In this document: in pieces, positions 35,792 through 45,900 of the stretch
Numbering within the stretch: position 1 is the first letter of the stretch
Layout of the letters: every line of letters starts with the position of its first letter
From: Flavobacteriaceae bacterium CP2B
GTDB lineage: Bacteria > Bacteroidota > Bacteroidia > Flavobacteriales > Flavobacteriaceae
NCBI GenBank assembly: GCA_001683825.1
Contig: LXTR01000048.1
Span: 148,321-212,320, forward strand
DNA: 64,000 nucleotides
Direction: 5' to 3'
Notes under the pieces: model-generated
What the model saw: the letters and a program-made list of their open reading frames with translations, nothing else
Told to the model about the DNA's origin: nothing
Databases searched by the model: none
Made by a program: the position numbers and the translations under genes

Positions 35792-36484
35792 ATGCACCAC
35801 AATACCTACCAACAGGAAGACAAGCTGCTTTTGGCAGTGGACTGTATCATTTTCGGCTTTGACAAAAAGGGCCTTAAAATCCTTCTTGTCAAAAGGAATT
35901 TTGAACCGGAGAAGGGAAAATGGTCCCTTATTGGCGGATTTTTAAAAAAGGATGAAAACCTGGATGAAGCTGCTACCCGGGTGTTGCATACCCTTACCGG
36001 CCTGAAGGATATCTATATGGAGCAACTATACGCGTACAGCAAGATCGACCGGGATCCGGCGGAGCGTACCATATCCGTCGCCTATTTCGCGCTGATCGAT
36101 GTGGCGTCACACCAATTTGAAGGGTTACAGGACGAAGACGCCCATTGGTTCGACCTTAAAAAGGCGCCCGACCTTATCTTTGATCACAACGAGATGGTGC
36201 AGAAAGCCCTTGCCCGTCTGCGGCGCAGGGCCCTGAACTGGCCTATTGGTTTTGAACTGCTGCCTGAGAAGTTTACCATGCGCCAGCTACAAGCGCTGTA
36301 CGAATCGATACTCGATAAGAGGCTGGACAAGCGAAATTTTATCAATAAGATCAATGCCATGGATGTCCTGGAAAAACTGGACGAAAAAGACATGAGCTCG
36401 TCCCGTAAAGGATCCTTCCTGTACCGGTTTGATGCTGATAAATACCATGTAAAGGTAAAGGAGGGGTTTAGCTTCAGGATCTAG
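35792..36484 (+). CDS. araR: AraR-like transcriptional regulator of the Nudix-related NrtR family
   Basis: A 230-residue protein with an N-terminal Nudix-fold domain (about residues 10-150) and a C-terminal winged helix-turn-helix (about 155-225: TMRQLQALYESILDKRLDKRNFINKI), the layout of NrtR regulators. In Bacteroides a member of this family is the L-arabinose-responsive AraR. The Nudix box is degenerate: after G49 and E55 it reads R63-V64-L65-H66-T67-L68, so the three glutamates of REUxEE are lost and hydrolysis is unlikely; the domain probably serves as a sugar sensor. It diverges from the arabinose genes, whose expression it most likely controls. The ligand is inferred from context. Confidence 0.85.
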   Translation: MHHNTYQQEDKLLLAVDCIIFGFDKKGLKILLVKRNFEPEKGKWSLIGGFLKKDENLDEAATRVLHTLTGLKDIYMEQLYAYSKIDRDPAERTISVAYFALIDVASHQFEGLQDEDAHWFDLKKAPDLIFDHNEMVQKALARLRRRALNWPIGFELLPEKFTMRQLQALYESILDKRLDKRNFINKINAMDVLEKLDEKDMSSSRKGSFLYRFDADKYHVKVKEGFSFRI

Positions 36485-36513
36485 GCCGGGATGGGTTGTT
36501 GACGGGGGCAGGT

Positions 36514-37401
36514 TTACTCTCCGAGTTTAAAATTGACCACCACGAAGCCCACCTGTTGGGAAGGGGCCTTGGAATCTACATTCCAGCGGTGCATAAAGGC
36601 GGTTTTACGGGCAGGTTCCAGGAGGCAGGGATCATTATTGGTGGTGCCGCGTACCCCCGGTGTGGCATCGACCACCTTTCCGTTGCGGTCTACCACGATC
36701 TGGACTACCACACGCCCTTCCTCATTGCATTCTTGCTGTACCTTTCCCTTGCTCACCAAGGAACGGCCGTTCAGGCCATACCCGGCGGTACCGCTGCCGG
36801 TCCCGGGGCTACCGTAATAACTGGTACCATAGGGGTCTCCATCGGGCTGCCCCTTGTCGCCTGCCTGTTGGTCGTCCCCTTCACTTCCCTGGGCCGCTCC
36901 GTCCGATTTGTTCAGGCCTCCCATGAGCTCATCCAGTTTTTTCTTTTTGGCTTCCTGTTCCTGGCGGGCTTTATCTTCGGCAGCCTTCTTCTCCCGGGCC
37001 AATTGCTCGGCCCTGGCTTTCCTCGCGGCAGCCTCCCGCTGTTCCGCTTCCCGTTGCTGTTTAATTTTGATGGCCTCTTCCTCCTCCCGGGTCAATAGCT
37101 TTTCTGCGGGTTTCTCGGTAACTTCCTCACTGGCCACTTCTTCGGGCGGTGCAGCCTCCTCTTCCTGCACTTCTTCCTGAACTACCTCTTTCTCCTCGGC
37201 CGGGCGGGATTGTACCTTTTCCTTGGGTTGCTCTTCCCCCATGCCAAACTCGGTAGTGCCAAAATTCACGGTAATCCCATTCTCAATGGGCGGCTCCATA
37301 TAGGTAAGACCGATATAAAAAAGCAAAAGCAGGAGTGCACTTAGCAGCGCGGTGGTAAGTGTAAAGGATTTTTTCTTGTGTCTCGTATCTAAGAACGACA
37401 T
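36514..37401 (-). CDS. energy transducer TonB family protein
   Basis: A 295-residue protein with one N-terminal membrane segment (about residues 15-34), a long charged linker rich in Glu, Lys and Ala (about 55-165, likely helical) and a C-terminal TonB-like domain with EEGRVVVQIVVDRNGKVVDA. It would couple the ExbB/ExbD motor to outer-membrane receptors. The start overlaps the exbD stop by one base. It is the last of the three motor genes. The glycine-rich stretch before the C-terminal domain is typical for flavobacterial relatives. Confidence 0.9.
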   Translation of the reverse strand: MSFLDTRHKKKSFTLTTALLSALLLLLFYIGLTYMEPPIENGITVNFGTTEFGMGEEQPKEKVQSRPAEEKEVVQEEVQEEEAAPPEEVASEEVTEKPAEKLLTREEEEAIKIKQQREAEQREAAARKARAEQLAREKKAAEDKARQEQEAKKKKLDELMGGLNKSDGAAQGSEGDDQQAGDKGQPDGDPYGTSYYGSPGTGSGTAGYGLNGRSLVSKGKVQQECNEEGRVVVQIVVDRNGKVVDATPGVRGTTNNDPCLLEPARKTAFMHRWNVDSKAPSQQVGFVVVNFKLGE

Positions 37402-37787
37402 CAGTTGGGTCGCACTGCCAGGATGACCTTGTAATTGTTCCGGTTGGCAATATCCATAACGTTTACAGCCTCTTTGATAGCTACGCTCTCCTCTGCCCTC
37501 AGGATAATCGTGGGTTTTTCCTGGCCCTTCAGTGCCTTTTTTAGTTCAATTTCAATGTATTCTCCGTTAATCCGCTCGTTGTTCACAAAATATTCCAGGT
37601 TCCTGTTGATCGTAACCGATACGTTTTGGGTGTTGGTCGATTTTCCTTTAGCCTTGGGCAACAATAGGTCCAGCGCATTGGGTGAATTGGCTGTCAGCAT
37701 AAAAAAGATGAGCAGCAAGAATACGATGTCCGTCATGGACGCCATGCTGAATTCCGGACTGATTTTATTTCTTCCCTTTAGCTTCAT
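37401..37787 (-). CDS. exbD: ExbD/TolR family biopolymer transport protein
   Basis: A 128-residue protein with one membrane segment containing the conserved aspartate (MASMTDIVFLLLIFFMLT) and a periplasmic domain (residues about 45-128). It forms the proton channel of the energy-coupling motor with ExbB. It lies 9 bases after exbB and overlaps the TonB gene by one base. Confidence 0.95.
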   Translation of the reverse strand: MKLKGRNKISPEFSMASMTDIVFLLLIFFMLTANSPNALDLLLPKAKGKSTNTQNVSVTINRNLEYFVNNERINGEYIEIELKKALKGQEKPTIILRAEESVAIKEAVNVMDIANRNNYKVILAVRPN

Positions 37788-37796
37788 CTTTTTGTA

Positions 37797-38489
37797 TTAT
37801 ACGGGTTCGTTCAGCAGGTCGAGGAACTCCACCGCATTGGCCTCCATCTTGTGTACCACCTTGTCTGTACGGTTCACCAGGTGGTTATAGCCGATATAGG
37901 CGATAATCCCGACAATCAAACCGGCCACCGTTGTGGTCATCGCGGTATAGATACCGGAAGCCAGGGCGCCCATTTCTGCCTGCCCCCCGCTACTGGCCAT
38001 TTGGTGGAATGCCAAAATCATACCAATAACCGTACCCAAAAACCCGATCATGGGTGCTGCTCCGGCTACCGTTGCCAGGATGTTCACGTTTTTTTCCAGT
38101 TTATACACCTCCAGGGTGCCGGCATTCTCAATGGCGGCATTGATGTCGTCCAGCGGTTTGCCTATCCGGGATACCCCCTTTTCGGTCAGGCGTGCCACGG
38201 GTGAATCGGTTTGGGCGCAAAGGATCTTTGCGGCCTCCAGTTTCCCGCTCATGACGTGGTCCCTGATCTGGTTCATAAAATTCTTGTCGATCTGCGACGC
38301 GGCCTTGATCGCGAGCAGTCGCTCAAAATAAATATACAGGGCCACCGCGAGCATGGCAAAAAGCACTGAAATAATGACGATACTACCCGTGCCCCCATTA
38401 AAAATCAAATCGATGACAGAGAGCGTTTTTTCTTCCGAAACAAGTTCCCCCACTTGCGTCTCGTCTACGAGATCCTGAAATAATACCAT
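37797..38489 (-). CDS. exbB: MotA/TolQ/ExbB proton channel family protein
   Basis: A 230-residue inner-membrane protein with three membrane segments (about residues 30-55, 135-160, 175-200) and the family motif ATVAGAAPMIGFLGTVIGMI followed by AMTTTVAGLIVGI. It builds the motor with ExbD and TonB. Co-directional with nhaD upstream (50-base gap). Confidence 0.94.
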   Translation of the reverse strand: MVLFQDLVDETQVGELVSEEKTLSVIDLIFNGGTGSIVIISVLFAMLAVALYIYFERLLAIKAASQIDKNFMNQIRDHVMSGKLEAAKILCAQTDSPVARLTEKGVSRIGKPLDDINAAIENAGTLEVYKLEKNVNILATVAGAAPMIGFLGTVIGMILAFHQMASSGGQAEMGALASGIYTAMTTTVAGLIVGIIAYIGYNHLVNRTDKVVHKMEANAVEFLDLLNEPV

Positions 38490-38539
38490 ATTGTATGCTG
38501 AGTTAATTTTGCCCTTATAACGGAGTATTGTCGATTAAA

Positions 38540-39901
38540 TTATACGTTCAACACAAAATTTCGTATTAGGATAAAAGCTACGGAACCACCAATAAATCCG
38601 AGGAATGCCAGCCACGCAATTTTTTTGAGGTACCAGAAAAAATCTATTTTTTCCATTCCCATGGCTACTACCCCGGCGGCAGATCCAATGATAAGCATAC
38701 TTCCACCGGTACCGGCAGAGTAGGCGATGAAGTGCCATACAGGATCATCCACGGGGACCGAAAACATCCCCATACTCGCTGCGACCAGGGGCACGTTGTC
38801 AATCACGGCCGACCCTACGCCCAGAATCAGGACCACTAAATCCGAGACAATCCCGGTCCTGGCCTCCGTCCCCAAAGCCGGCATGCTGGCATCCAGGTAT
38901 TCTGCGAAATGGAAGAGCATCCCCAGGGATTCCAGGGCGGCGACCGCCAGCAGGATCCCCAGGAAAAACAGGATACTGGGCAATTCTATTTTTGAAAGGG
39001 AAGCGTGGACCGGACTATGGTGGGAAGCGGCATCGCTGTCGGCATCCACATTGGAGATACTGAATTTGGAACTGCTGTAAACTTCCGCGAAGGTGGCTAC
39101 CAGCGCCAGGGACAGCATCATACCCACGTAGGGAGGCAGGTGGGTGATGGTTTTGAAAATGGGCACGAAAACGATGGACCCCAACCCCAGGTAGAGCATC
39201 GTGGAGCCGAATTTGGACTTGGGTTCTTCCGTTGTCAATTCGGCATCAATCTCCCCTTTAAAGGCTTTGTACCGCGAGGCAAACAGTACCGGGACCACCA
39301 TACAAACGATGGACGGTACCAGCACGTGCTCTATCAATTGCAGGGTGGTCACTTTGTCGCCAATCCAAAGCATGGTCGTGGTCACATCCCCGATAGGCGA
39401 CCAGGCACCACCGGCGTTGGCGCCAATGATGATAAGGCCGGCGAACCAAAGCCGTGTTTCCCGGTCTGATATCACTTTTTGAAGGATGGTCACCAACACG
39501 ATAGTGGCGGTGAGGTTATCTATAATGGCCGAAAGGAAAAAGGCCAGGATAGAGAACAACCAGAGTAATTTCTTCTTGCTCCTGGTCCTTATATACCCTT
39601 TTATGGTCGCAAAGCCGTCAAAATAATCGATGATTTCAACAATGGTCATCGCCCCCAGCAAGAACACCAGGATTTCCGCGGTTTTCCCTAGGTGGTGCAG
39701 CAGGATTTCATCGAGATGTGTGGGTTCCAACTCTTTTAATTCGGTATTCACATCAAACACCGGCATGTGCGTAAGGGCGATTATAGCCCATAAAAGCGCC
39801 ATCATCGCCAGGGCCGGAATGAGTTTGTCTATTTTAAGATTGTGTTCGAGGGTGATCGCCAGGTACCCAACAACAAATACAATAATGATAATAGTTTCCA
39901 T
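38540..39901 (-). CDS. nhaD: sodium:proton antiporter NhaD
   Basis: A 453-residue polytopic protein with about ten to twelve membrane segments. IIGANAGGAWSPIGDVTTTMLW and IGVGSAVIDNVPLVAASMG-like sequence (ILGVGSAVIDNVPLVAA) are typical of NhaD-type Na+/H+ antiporters in Bacteroidota. It lies 14 bases after the Glu/Leu dehydrogenase gene and 50 before exbB, so the genes may share a transcript. It would expel sodium, fitting a marine setting and a sodium-coupled sugar symporter. Confidence 0.9.
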   Translation of the reverse strand: METIIIIVFVVGYLAITLEHNLKIDKLIPALAMMALLWAIIALTHMPVFDVNTELKELEPTHLDEILLHHLGKTAEILVFLLGAMTIVEIIDYFDGFATIKGYIRTRSKKKLLWLFSILAFFLSAIIDNLTATIVLVTILQKVISDRETRLWFAGLIIIGANAGGAWSPIGDVTTTMLWIGDKVTTLQLIEHVLVPSIVCMVVPVLFASRYKAFKGEIDAELTTEEPKSKFGSTMLYLGLGSIVFVPIFKTITHLPPYVGMMLSLALVATFAEVYSSSKFSISNVDADSDAASHHSPVHASLSKIELPSILFFLGILLAVAALESLGMLFHFAEYLDASMPALGTEARTGIVSDLVVLILGVGSAVIDNVPLVAASMGMFSVPVDDPVWHFIAYSAGTGGSMLIIGSAAGVVAMGMEKIDFFWYLKKIAWLAFLGFIGGSVAFILIRNFVLNV

Positions 39902-39915
39902 AGAGTTGGTTTTAT

Positions 39916-41148
39916 TTACATGAGTTGTTTTAAGGCAATCTCAAAAGCAGTGCGGCTCAAATTTACCTTATGTGTATTTTGTTTAAAGATATTCAAAATT
40001 GCCTTTCTTATAGTGTCGGAGGTATCATTAAATATCAGTTCGTCCTCCATAGACACCCTTCGCTCCATAAAAAAAGCGAAAACCCTGGCCATCCCGCAAT
40101 TCGAAATAAAATCAGGGATCAGGCTCACCTGCTGGTCGGTGTATTCCATAATGGGCCCGAAAAATATCTCCTTGTCGGCAAAGGGTACATTCGCCCCACA
40201 GGAGATCACTTCCAGGCCGGCATCTATCATTTCGGAGATTTGTTCTTTGGTCACCAGGCGCGAAGCAGCGCAGGGGGCAAAAATTTCAGCCTTTAATTTC
40301 CATACGCGTTCATTCATTTCCCTAAAAGGGATCATCCGGTCGGCATCCTCGATCAGCGTATTCCCCTTTTTGTGCAGGAAGTAGGTTTTGATCTCATCAA
40401 AGTTAAACCCCTCTTCCTTGATCACCCCGCCTTCGCGGTCGATGATGCCAACGATCTTGGCCCCCATTTGGGACAGGTAAAAGGCGGCGGCGGCACCTAC
40501 GTTTCCAAAACCCTGGATCACTGCTCGTTTCCCGATTACCGTTCCCCCATAGATCCCGTAGTAATGCCTGACGGCCTCGGCCACCCCAAAACCGGTGATC
40601 ATGTCGGCCACGGTATATTTTTTCCGGATATCCGGAGAATAGTTGGGGTTTTCGAGCACCTTGCTCACGCCCAGGCGCAACTGCCCGATGCGGTTGATCT
40701 TATCGGCTTCGGTAGGCCGGAAGTGCCCGTTAAACACCCCTTCCTGCGGGTGCCAGACACCGGCTTCCTCCGTGATGGGGATCACTTCGTGGATCTCGTC
40801 CACGTTCAGGTCGCCCCCGGTTCCATAATAACTCTTTAACAAGGGTGATACGGCATGGTACCAGCGTTCCAGCACCCCCCGTTTCCTGGGGTCGTTCGGA
40901 TTGAAGTTGATCCCGGACTTGGCGCCACCAATCGGCGGGCCCGAAACGGTAAACTTTACCTCCATGGTTTTAGCCAGTGAAAGTACTTCGTTCCTGTCCA
41001 GGCCTTCCCTCATGCGCGTTCCGCCTCCGGCCGCGCCCCCGCGCAGGGAGTTGATAACGGTCCAACCCTCAGCTTCCGTTTCGGGATCTTTCCAGTGAAA
41101 GACAATTTCGGGATCCCGGTTTTCGTAGCTATGCAGTAATTCTTTCAT
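39916..41148 (-). CDS. Glu/Leu/Phe/Val dehydrogenase family protein
   Basis: A 410-residue amino-acid dehydrogenase. The active site lysine region GPPIGGAKSGINFNP, the first-domain motif LRGGAAGGGTRMREGL and the nucleotide-binding AVIQGFGNVGAAAAFYLS are present. It catalyses reversible oxidative deamination of glutamate or a branched-chain amino acid; the exact substrate cannot be fixed. A -7-like TATATTTG lies about 115 bases upstream. The next gene, nhaD, follows after 14 bases. Confidence 0.92.
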   Translation of the reverse strand: MKELLHSYENRDPEIVFHWKDPETEAEGWTVINSLRGGAAGGGTRMREGLDRNEVLSLAKTMEVKFTVSGPPIGGAKSGINFNPNDPRKRGVLERWYHAVSPLLKSYYGTGGDLNVDEIHEVIPITEEAGVWHPQEGVFNGHFRPTEADKINRIGQLRLGVSKVLENPNYSPDIRKKYTVADMITGFGVAEAVRHYYGIYGGTVIGKRAVIQGFGNVGAAAAFYLSQMGAKIVGIIDREGGVIKEEGFNFDEIKTYFLHKKGNTLIEDADRMIPFREMNERVWKLKAEIFAPCAASRLVTKEQISEMIDAGLEVISCGANVPFADKEIFFGPIMEYTDQQVSLIPDFISNCGMARVFAFFMERRVSMEDELIFNDTSDTIRKAILNIFKQNTHKVNLSRTAFEIALKQLM

Positions 41149-41267
41149 TCAGGTTGCTCTGTGTTGGGGCACGCCCGGACAAACAACGCCATGGGATCTC
41201 TCATTGGGAAAACCAGGCATTGGTGCCTTCCTATTGGGATGACGTCCGTAGCTCGAGGTGCCGCTCA

Positions 41268-41275
41268 CAAATATA
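41268..41275 (-). promoter_or_regulatory. -7 promoter element of the amino-acid dehydrogenase gene
   Basis: An exact TAnnTTTG (TATATTTG as the complement of 41268-41275). The implied leader is about 115 bases long. The -33 region is poor. Confidence 0.4.
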
Positions 41276-41377
41276 AAAATATTGGCAAGCATAAAAAGTA
41301 TTTGCCCGGAATATCGGGATATCCCACAACCGCTACTGAAAAGGTGGTAGGGGAACATCGTATTCCATCGGGGATTC

Positions 41378-41409
41378 ATTGAATATCTTGGCCCATAACG
41401 CTATATTTG
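41378..41409 (+). promoter_or_regulatory. promoter of the acyl-CoA dehydrogenase gene
   Basis: ATTG at 41378-41381, a 20-base spacer and an exact -7 element TATATTTG (41402-41409), 28 bases before the ATG. Confidence 0.5.
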
Positions 41410-41437
41410 CCACATCCTCAAAAAATCGCAGCACAAC

Positions 41438-42580
41438 ATGGACTTTCAACTAAGTGAAGAACAGAAAATGATCCGGCAGGCGGCAAGGGATTTTGCCCAG
41501 ACCGCACTACTCCCCGGTGTGATTGAACGGGACGAGACCCAGCATTTTCCAAGGGAATTAATCCAAAAAATGGGCGAACTGGGGTTCCTCGGTATGATGG
41601 TAGACCCCAAATACGGAGGGAGCGGGCTCGATACCCTTTCGTATGTGCTGACCATGGAGGAACTCTCCAAGGTAGATGCTTCTGCCTCGGTTATCGTATC
41701 GGTAAACAATTCCCTGGTATGCTGGGGGATAGAGGCCTTTGGCACGGAAGCGCAAAAAGAGCAATACCTCACACGGCTTAGCACGGGCGAATCCCTCGGT
41801 GCCTTTTGCCTTTCCGAACCGGAAGCCGGCAGCGATGCCACTTCCCAAAAAACAACCGCCCTGGACAAGGGCGACCATTACCTCCTCAACGGTACCAAAA
41901 ACTGGATTACCAATGGGAATGCGGCCGACACCTACCTGGTGATCGCCCAGACCCATCCGGAAAAAAACCATCATGGCATCAATGTGTTGATCGTGGAAAA
42001 AGGGATGCAGGGATTTGAGGTGGGACCCAAAGAAAATAAGCTGGGGATACGCGGAAGCGATACGCATTCCCTTATCTTTAATGACGTTAAGGTCCCCAAG
42101 GAAAACCGCATTGGCGAAGATGGGTTTGGGTTTAAGTTTGCCATGAAAACCCTGGCAGGTGGCCGTATCGGGATTGCCGCCCAGGCCCTGGGCATAGCCG
42201 CAGGGGCGTATGAGCTTTCCAAAAAATACGCCAGGGAACGCAAGGCTTTTGGCACGGAAATATGCAACCACCAGGCTATCGCCTTTAAACTGGCCGATAT
42301 GCATACACAAATAGCGGCTGCCCGTCACCTGGTATATAAAGCGGCCTGCGACAAAGACCAGGGCCGGAGCTATGACCTCTCTAGCGCAATGGCCAAGCTA
42401 TATGCCTCCCAGGTGGCAATGGACACTACGGTGGAAGCCGTACAAATTCACGGAGGCAACGGCTTTGTAAAGGACTACCACGTGGAACGGCTGATGCGGG
42501 ACGCCAAAATCACCCAGATCTACGAAGGCACTTCGGAAATCCAAAAAATTGTGATTTCGAGGAGTATTTTAAAGGAATAG
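41438..42580 (+). CDS. acyl-CoA dehydrogenase
   Basis: A 380-residue flavoenzyme for alpha-beta oxidation of acyl-CoA. FAD and substrate contacts are in CLSEPEAGSDATSQKTTA and WITNGNAADTYLVIAQT; the C-terminal AVQIHGGNGFVKDYHVER and QIYEGTSEIQ include the catalytic glutamate of short- and medium-chain enzymes. Full-length with a clean start after a good promoter. It stands alone, in the opposite direction to the dehydrogenase gene on the left and followed by a terminator-like hairpin. Confidence 0.96.
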   Translation: MDFQLSEEQKMIRQAARDFAQTALLPGVIERDETQHFPRELIQKMGELGFLGMMVDPKYGGSGLDTLSYVLTMEELSKVDASASVIVSVNNSLVCWGIEAFGTEAQKEQYLTRLSTGESLGAFCLSEPEAGSDATSQKTTALDKGDHYLLNGTKNWITNGNAADTYLVIAQTHPEKNHHGINVLIVEKGMQGFEVGPKENKLGIRGSDTHSLIFNDVKVPKENRIGEDGFGFKFAMKTLAGGRIGIAAQALGIAAGAYELSKKYARERKAFGTEICNHQAIAFKLADMHTQIAAARHLVYKAACDKDQGRSYDLSSAMAKLYASQVAMDTTVEAVQIHGGNGFVKDYHVERLMRDAKITQIYEGTSEIQKIVISRSILKE

Positions 42581-42611
42581 AGGCTTCATGTTTTTTGTCT
42601 GTTTTTATAAC

Positions 42612-42637
42612 ACCCCTGCTTTTTAGGGGGTCTTTTG
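42612..42637 (+). terminator. intrinsic terminator of the acyl-CoA dehydrogenase gene
   Basis: ACCCCT (42612-42617) pairs with AGGGGGT (42625-42631, one extra G), followed by CTTTT. The stem is short, so confidence is moderate. Confidence 0.45.
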
Positions 42638-42883
42638 TGCCAGATACACGATTTATCCATATAAATGATTATTTTTATAGGGTATCAAAGGCAATACTTC
42701 TAAATAATACCTGCTACCCCCTTAAAAAAGCCACCTTCACCTTGTCAGGGGTGCAGATTTAACGATATCTTAATTTCCACTACACAATTATGGCATATTG
42801 AGGAATTTTTAGCATAATATTTCCAACGTTGGATTTTTTAAGCAGTTCGTTATAAAAAGGTGTAGAAAATGTATGTAAATTGA

Positions 42884-42891
42884 TATTTTTG
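42884..42891 (+). promoter_or_regulatory. -7 promoter element of gltB
   Basis: An exact TAnnTTTG (TATTTTTG) 17 bases before the gltB ATG, implying a very short leader. No clear -33 element is seen. Confidence 0.4.
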
Positions 42892-42908
42892 AGCAAATAC
42901 CGTAATCA

Positions 42909-45900
42909 ATGATGATGAAAAAGCAGGGGTTGTATCTACCCGAATTTGAACACGATAACTGTGGTGCCGGATTTATTTGCAGCCTGAAAGGGAAGAAGTC
43001 GAATGACATTATCCATAAGGCACTCGAAATACTTGTCAAACTGGAACACAGGGGCGCTGTGAGTGCCGATGGCAAGACCGGGGACGGGGCGGGCATCCTT
43101 ATAGATATCCCCCATGAATTCTTCACGGAAGTCTCTCCTTTCGAGTTGCCCGCTGTCGGGGATTACGCCGTGGGCAATGTCTTCCTGCCCCAGAAGGAGA
43201 ACCAACGGAACTATTGTACGAAAGTCTTCGAGGAGCATATCGCCAAACAGGGGCTTCAGCTCCTCGGTTGGCGCGATGTGCCGGTAAACAGGTCTATCCC
43301 GGGCAGGATCGCCGCAGAAACGGAGCCCTATGTCCGCCAGATCTTCATCGGCAAGTCCGGCCCTGAACAAACCGATGCGGAGTTCATACGAAAATTGTTT
43401 ATTGCCCGGAAGGCCACCGAGCACAATATCAACAACTCCAAGTTGTCTGAAAGGAATTACTTCTACCTGCCCAGCCTTTCCACACGGATCATCATCTTCA
43501 AGGGGTTGCTGATGCCCCAGGATATTAAATTGTATTACAAGGACCTGATGGATCCGCGGGTGATTACCCGCCTGGCACTGGTACACCAGCGATTCTCCAC
43601 CAACACCTTCCCTACCTGGGATCTGGCACAGCCTTTCAGGTATATGTGCCACAACGGGGAGATCAACACCCTCCGTGGGAATGTTTCACGGATGCGATCC
43701 AGGGAGGAACTGCTGCAGAGCGATCTGTTTGGAAAGGAAATCAAAGACATCCTGCCCATCATCCTGCCCGGCAAATCGGACTCTGCCACAATGGATATGG
43801 TGGTTGAGCTCCTGCTCATGACCGGGCGCTCCCTGCCCGAAGTCATGATGATCCTGGTACCCGAAGCATGGGAAAAGAACCCGGATATGTCGGAAGCCAA
43901 AAGGGCCTTTTACGAGTATTATTCCTGCCTGATGGAGCCCTGGGACGGCCCGGCATCCATCCCGTTTACCGATGGGAACTACATAGGTGCGGTCCTCGAC
44001 AGGAACGGCCTGCGCCCATCGCGTTACTCGGTCACCAAAGACGGCTACGTCATCATGTCCTCTGAAACCGGGGTACTGGAACTAGCCCCTGAGAACATAG
44101 AATTCCACGGGCGGCTGGAACCCGGTAAGATGTTCCTGGTAAACATGGAAGAAGGCCGTATCGTAAACGATGAAGAGATCAAAGAAGAGATTGCCAAACG
44201 GTACCCCTACAAAAAATGGCTGGACAACAACCTGGTGCACCTCAAAAGCATCCCCTATAACGACTGCCCCCTCTTCCTGGGCGAAACTTCCCTGGAAAAA
44301 CGGAAAGCGGTCTTCGGCTACACCCTGGAGGACATCAATACCATTATCCTGCCCATGGGAAAAAACGCCAAAGAACCCATTGGTTCCATGGGGAGCGATA
44401 CCCCGATCGCAGTTTTATCGGAAAGGCCACAATTGATCTACAACTATTTCAAGCAACTGTTTGCCCAGGTTACCAACCCCCCCCTTGACGGAATCCGGGA
44501 AGAACTGATTTGCGACATCAGCCTAACCCTGGGGAGCGATCACAACATTTTTGATTTCTCCGAATTGCACTGCAGGAAACTGAAGATACAGAACCCTGTC
44601 ATTTCCAAGGAAGACCTGGATAAAATAAAGAATTACGATGCGAGCCCTGACTACAAGGTCGTCTCCATCCCCATGCTCTACGAGGTGAACAAGGGCCACA
44701 ACGGGCTTGAGGAAGGCCTGCAGAAATTGGTAGACCAGGCCGAAGAGGCCATCGATGAAGGGGCCAACATCCTGATCCTCTCAGACCGCTATGTGAGTGA
44801 AGAGAATGCACCCATTCCCGCCCTGCTGGCCTGTTCAGCGGTAAACAGTGGTTTGCAGCGGCTCCGTAAACGGAACCGGATCAGCATCATCATAGAATCT
44901 GCCGAGCCCAGGGAAGTACACCATTTTGCCCTTTTGTTCGGGTTTGGGGCCAGCGCCATCAACCCTTACCTGGTGAACGAGATCATCGCTGAGCAGATAG
45001 AAGCCCATGACATTACCGAATTCACCTTCGAAGAAGCCATAAAAAACTACAACAAAGCTATCGGCAAAGGCATTCTGAAGGTGATGAACAAAATTGGGAT
45101 CTCTACCCTGAACTCATACCGGGGCTCCCAACTTTTTGAGTGTATCGGGCTGAATACGGTATTGGTCGAGAAGTACTTCCCCAATACCCCGACGCGTATT
45201 CAGGGCATCGGTTTGTACGAACTTGAAAAAGAGATCTCCAAAAGGCATTATAAGGCTTTCCGCAAAGACCATGTGGCAGCAGAGCTCGATCTGGAAATCG
45301 GGGGCGAGTACCGTTGGAGGCGGGATGGCGAGAAGCACATGTTCAACCCAATTTCCATTGCCAAACTCCAAAAAGCGGTTCGCAACAACGAGCCCGAAAG
45401 TTACAAGGAGTTTGCGGAGATCGTCAACGAACAATCCAGGCACCTGATGACCCTCCGCGGGTTGTTTGAGTTTTCCAATTACGACCCTATCCCCCTGGAT
45501 GAAGTGGAACCCTGGACAGAAATCGTCAAGCGGTTTAAGACAGGTGCCATGTCATACGGGTCCATTAGCAAAGAAGCCCATGAGAACCTGGCCATTGCCA
45601 TGAACCGTATCGGGGGCAAGAGCAATTCGGGCGAAGGCGGGGAAGACCCCGATCGTTTCTACAGGAGCCAGACGGGCGACTGGAGGAACAGCGCCATCAA
45701 GCAGGTGGCTTCAGGCCGATTCGGGGTTACCTCCAACTACCTGACAAACGCGCTTGAAATTCAGATCAAAATGGCCCAGGGGGCCAAACCGGGTGAGGGC
45801 GGGCAACTCCCCGGCCCCAAGGTAAACCCGGCCATAGCCAAGACCCGGAATTCCACGCCGTATGTCGGGCTTATATCGCCTCCTCCCCACCACGATATCT

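Larger units (their letters stand above)
42581..42908. other. AT-rich intergenic region before gltB
   Basis: 328 bases. Its left part holds a terminator-like hairpin for the acyl-CoA dehydrogenase gene, and its right end a -7-like TATTTTTG before gltB. No gene or recognised riboswitch was seen in between. Confidence 0.5.
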
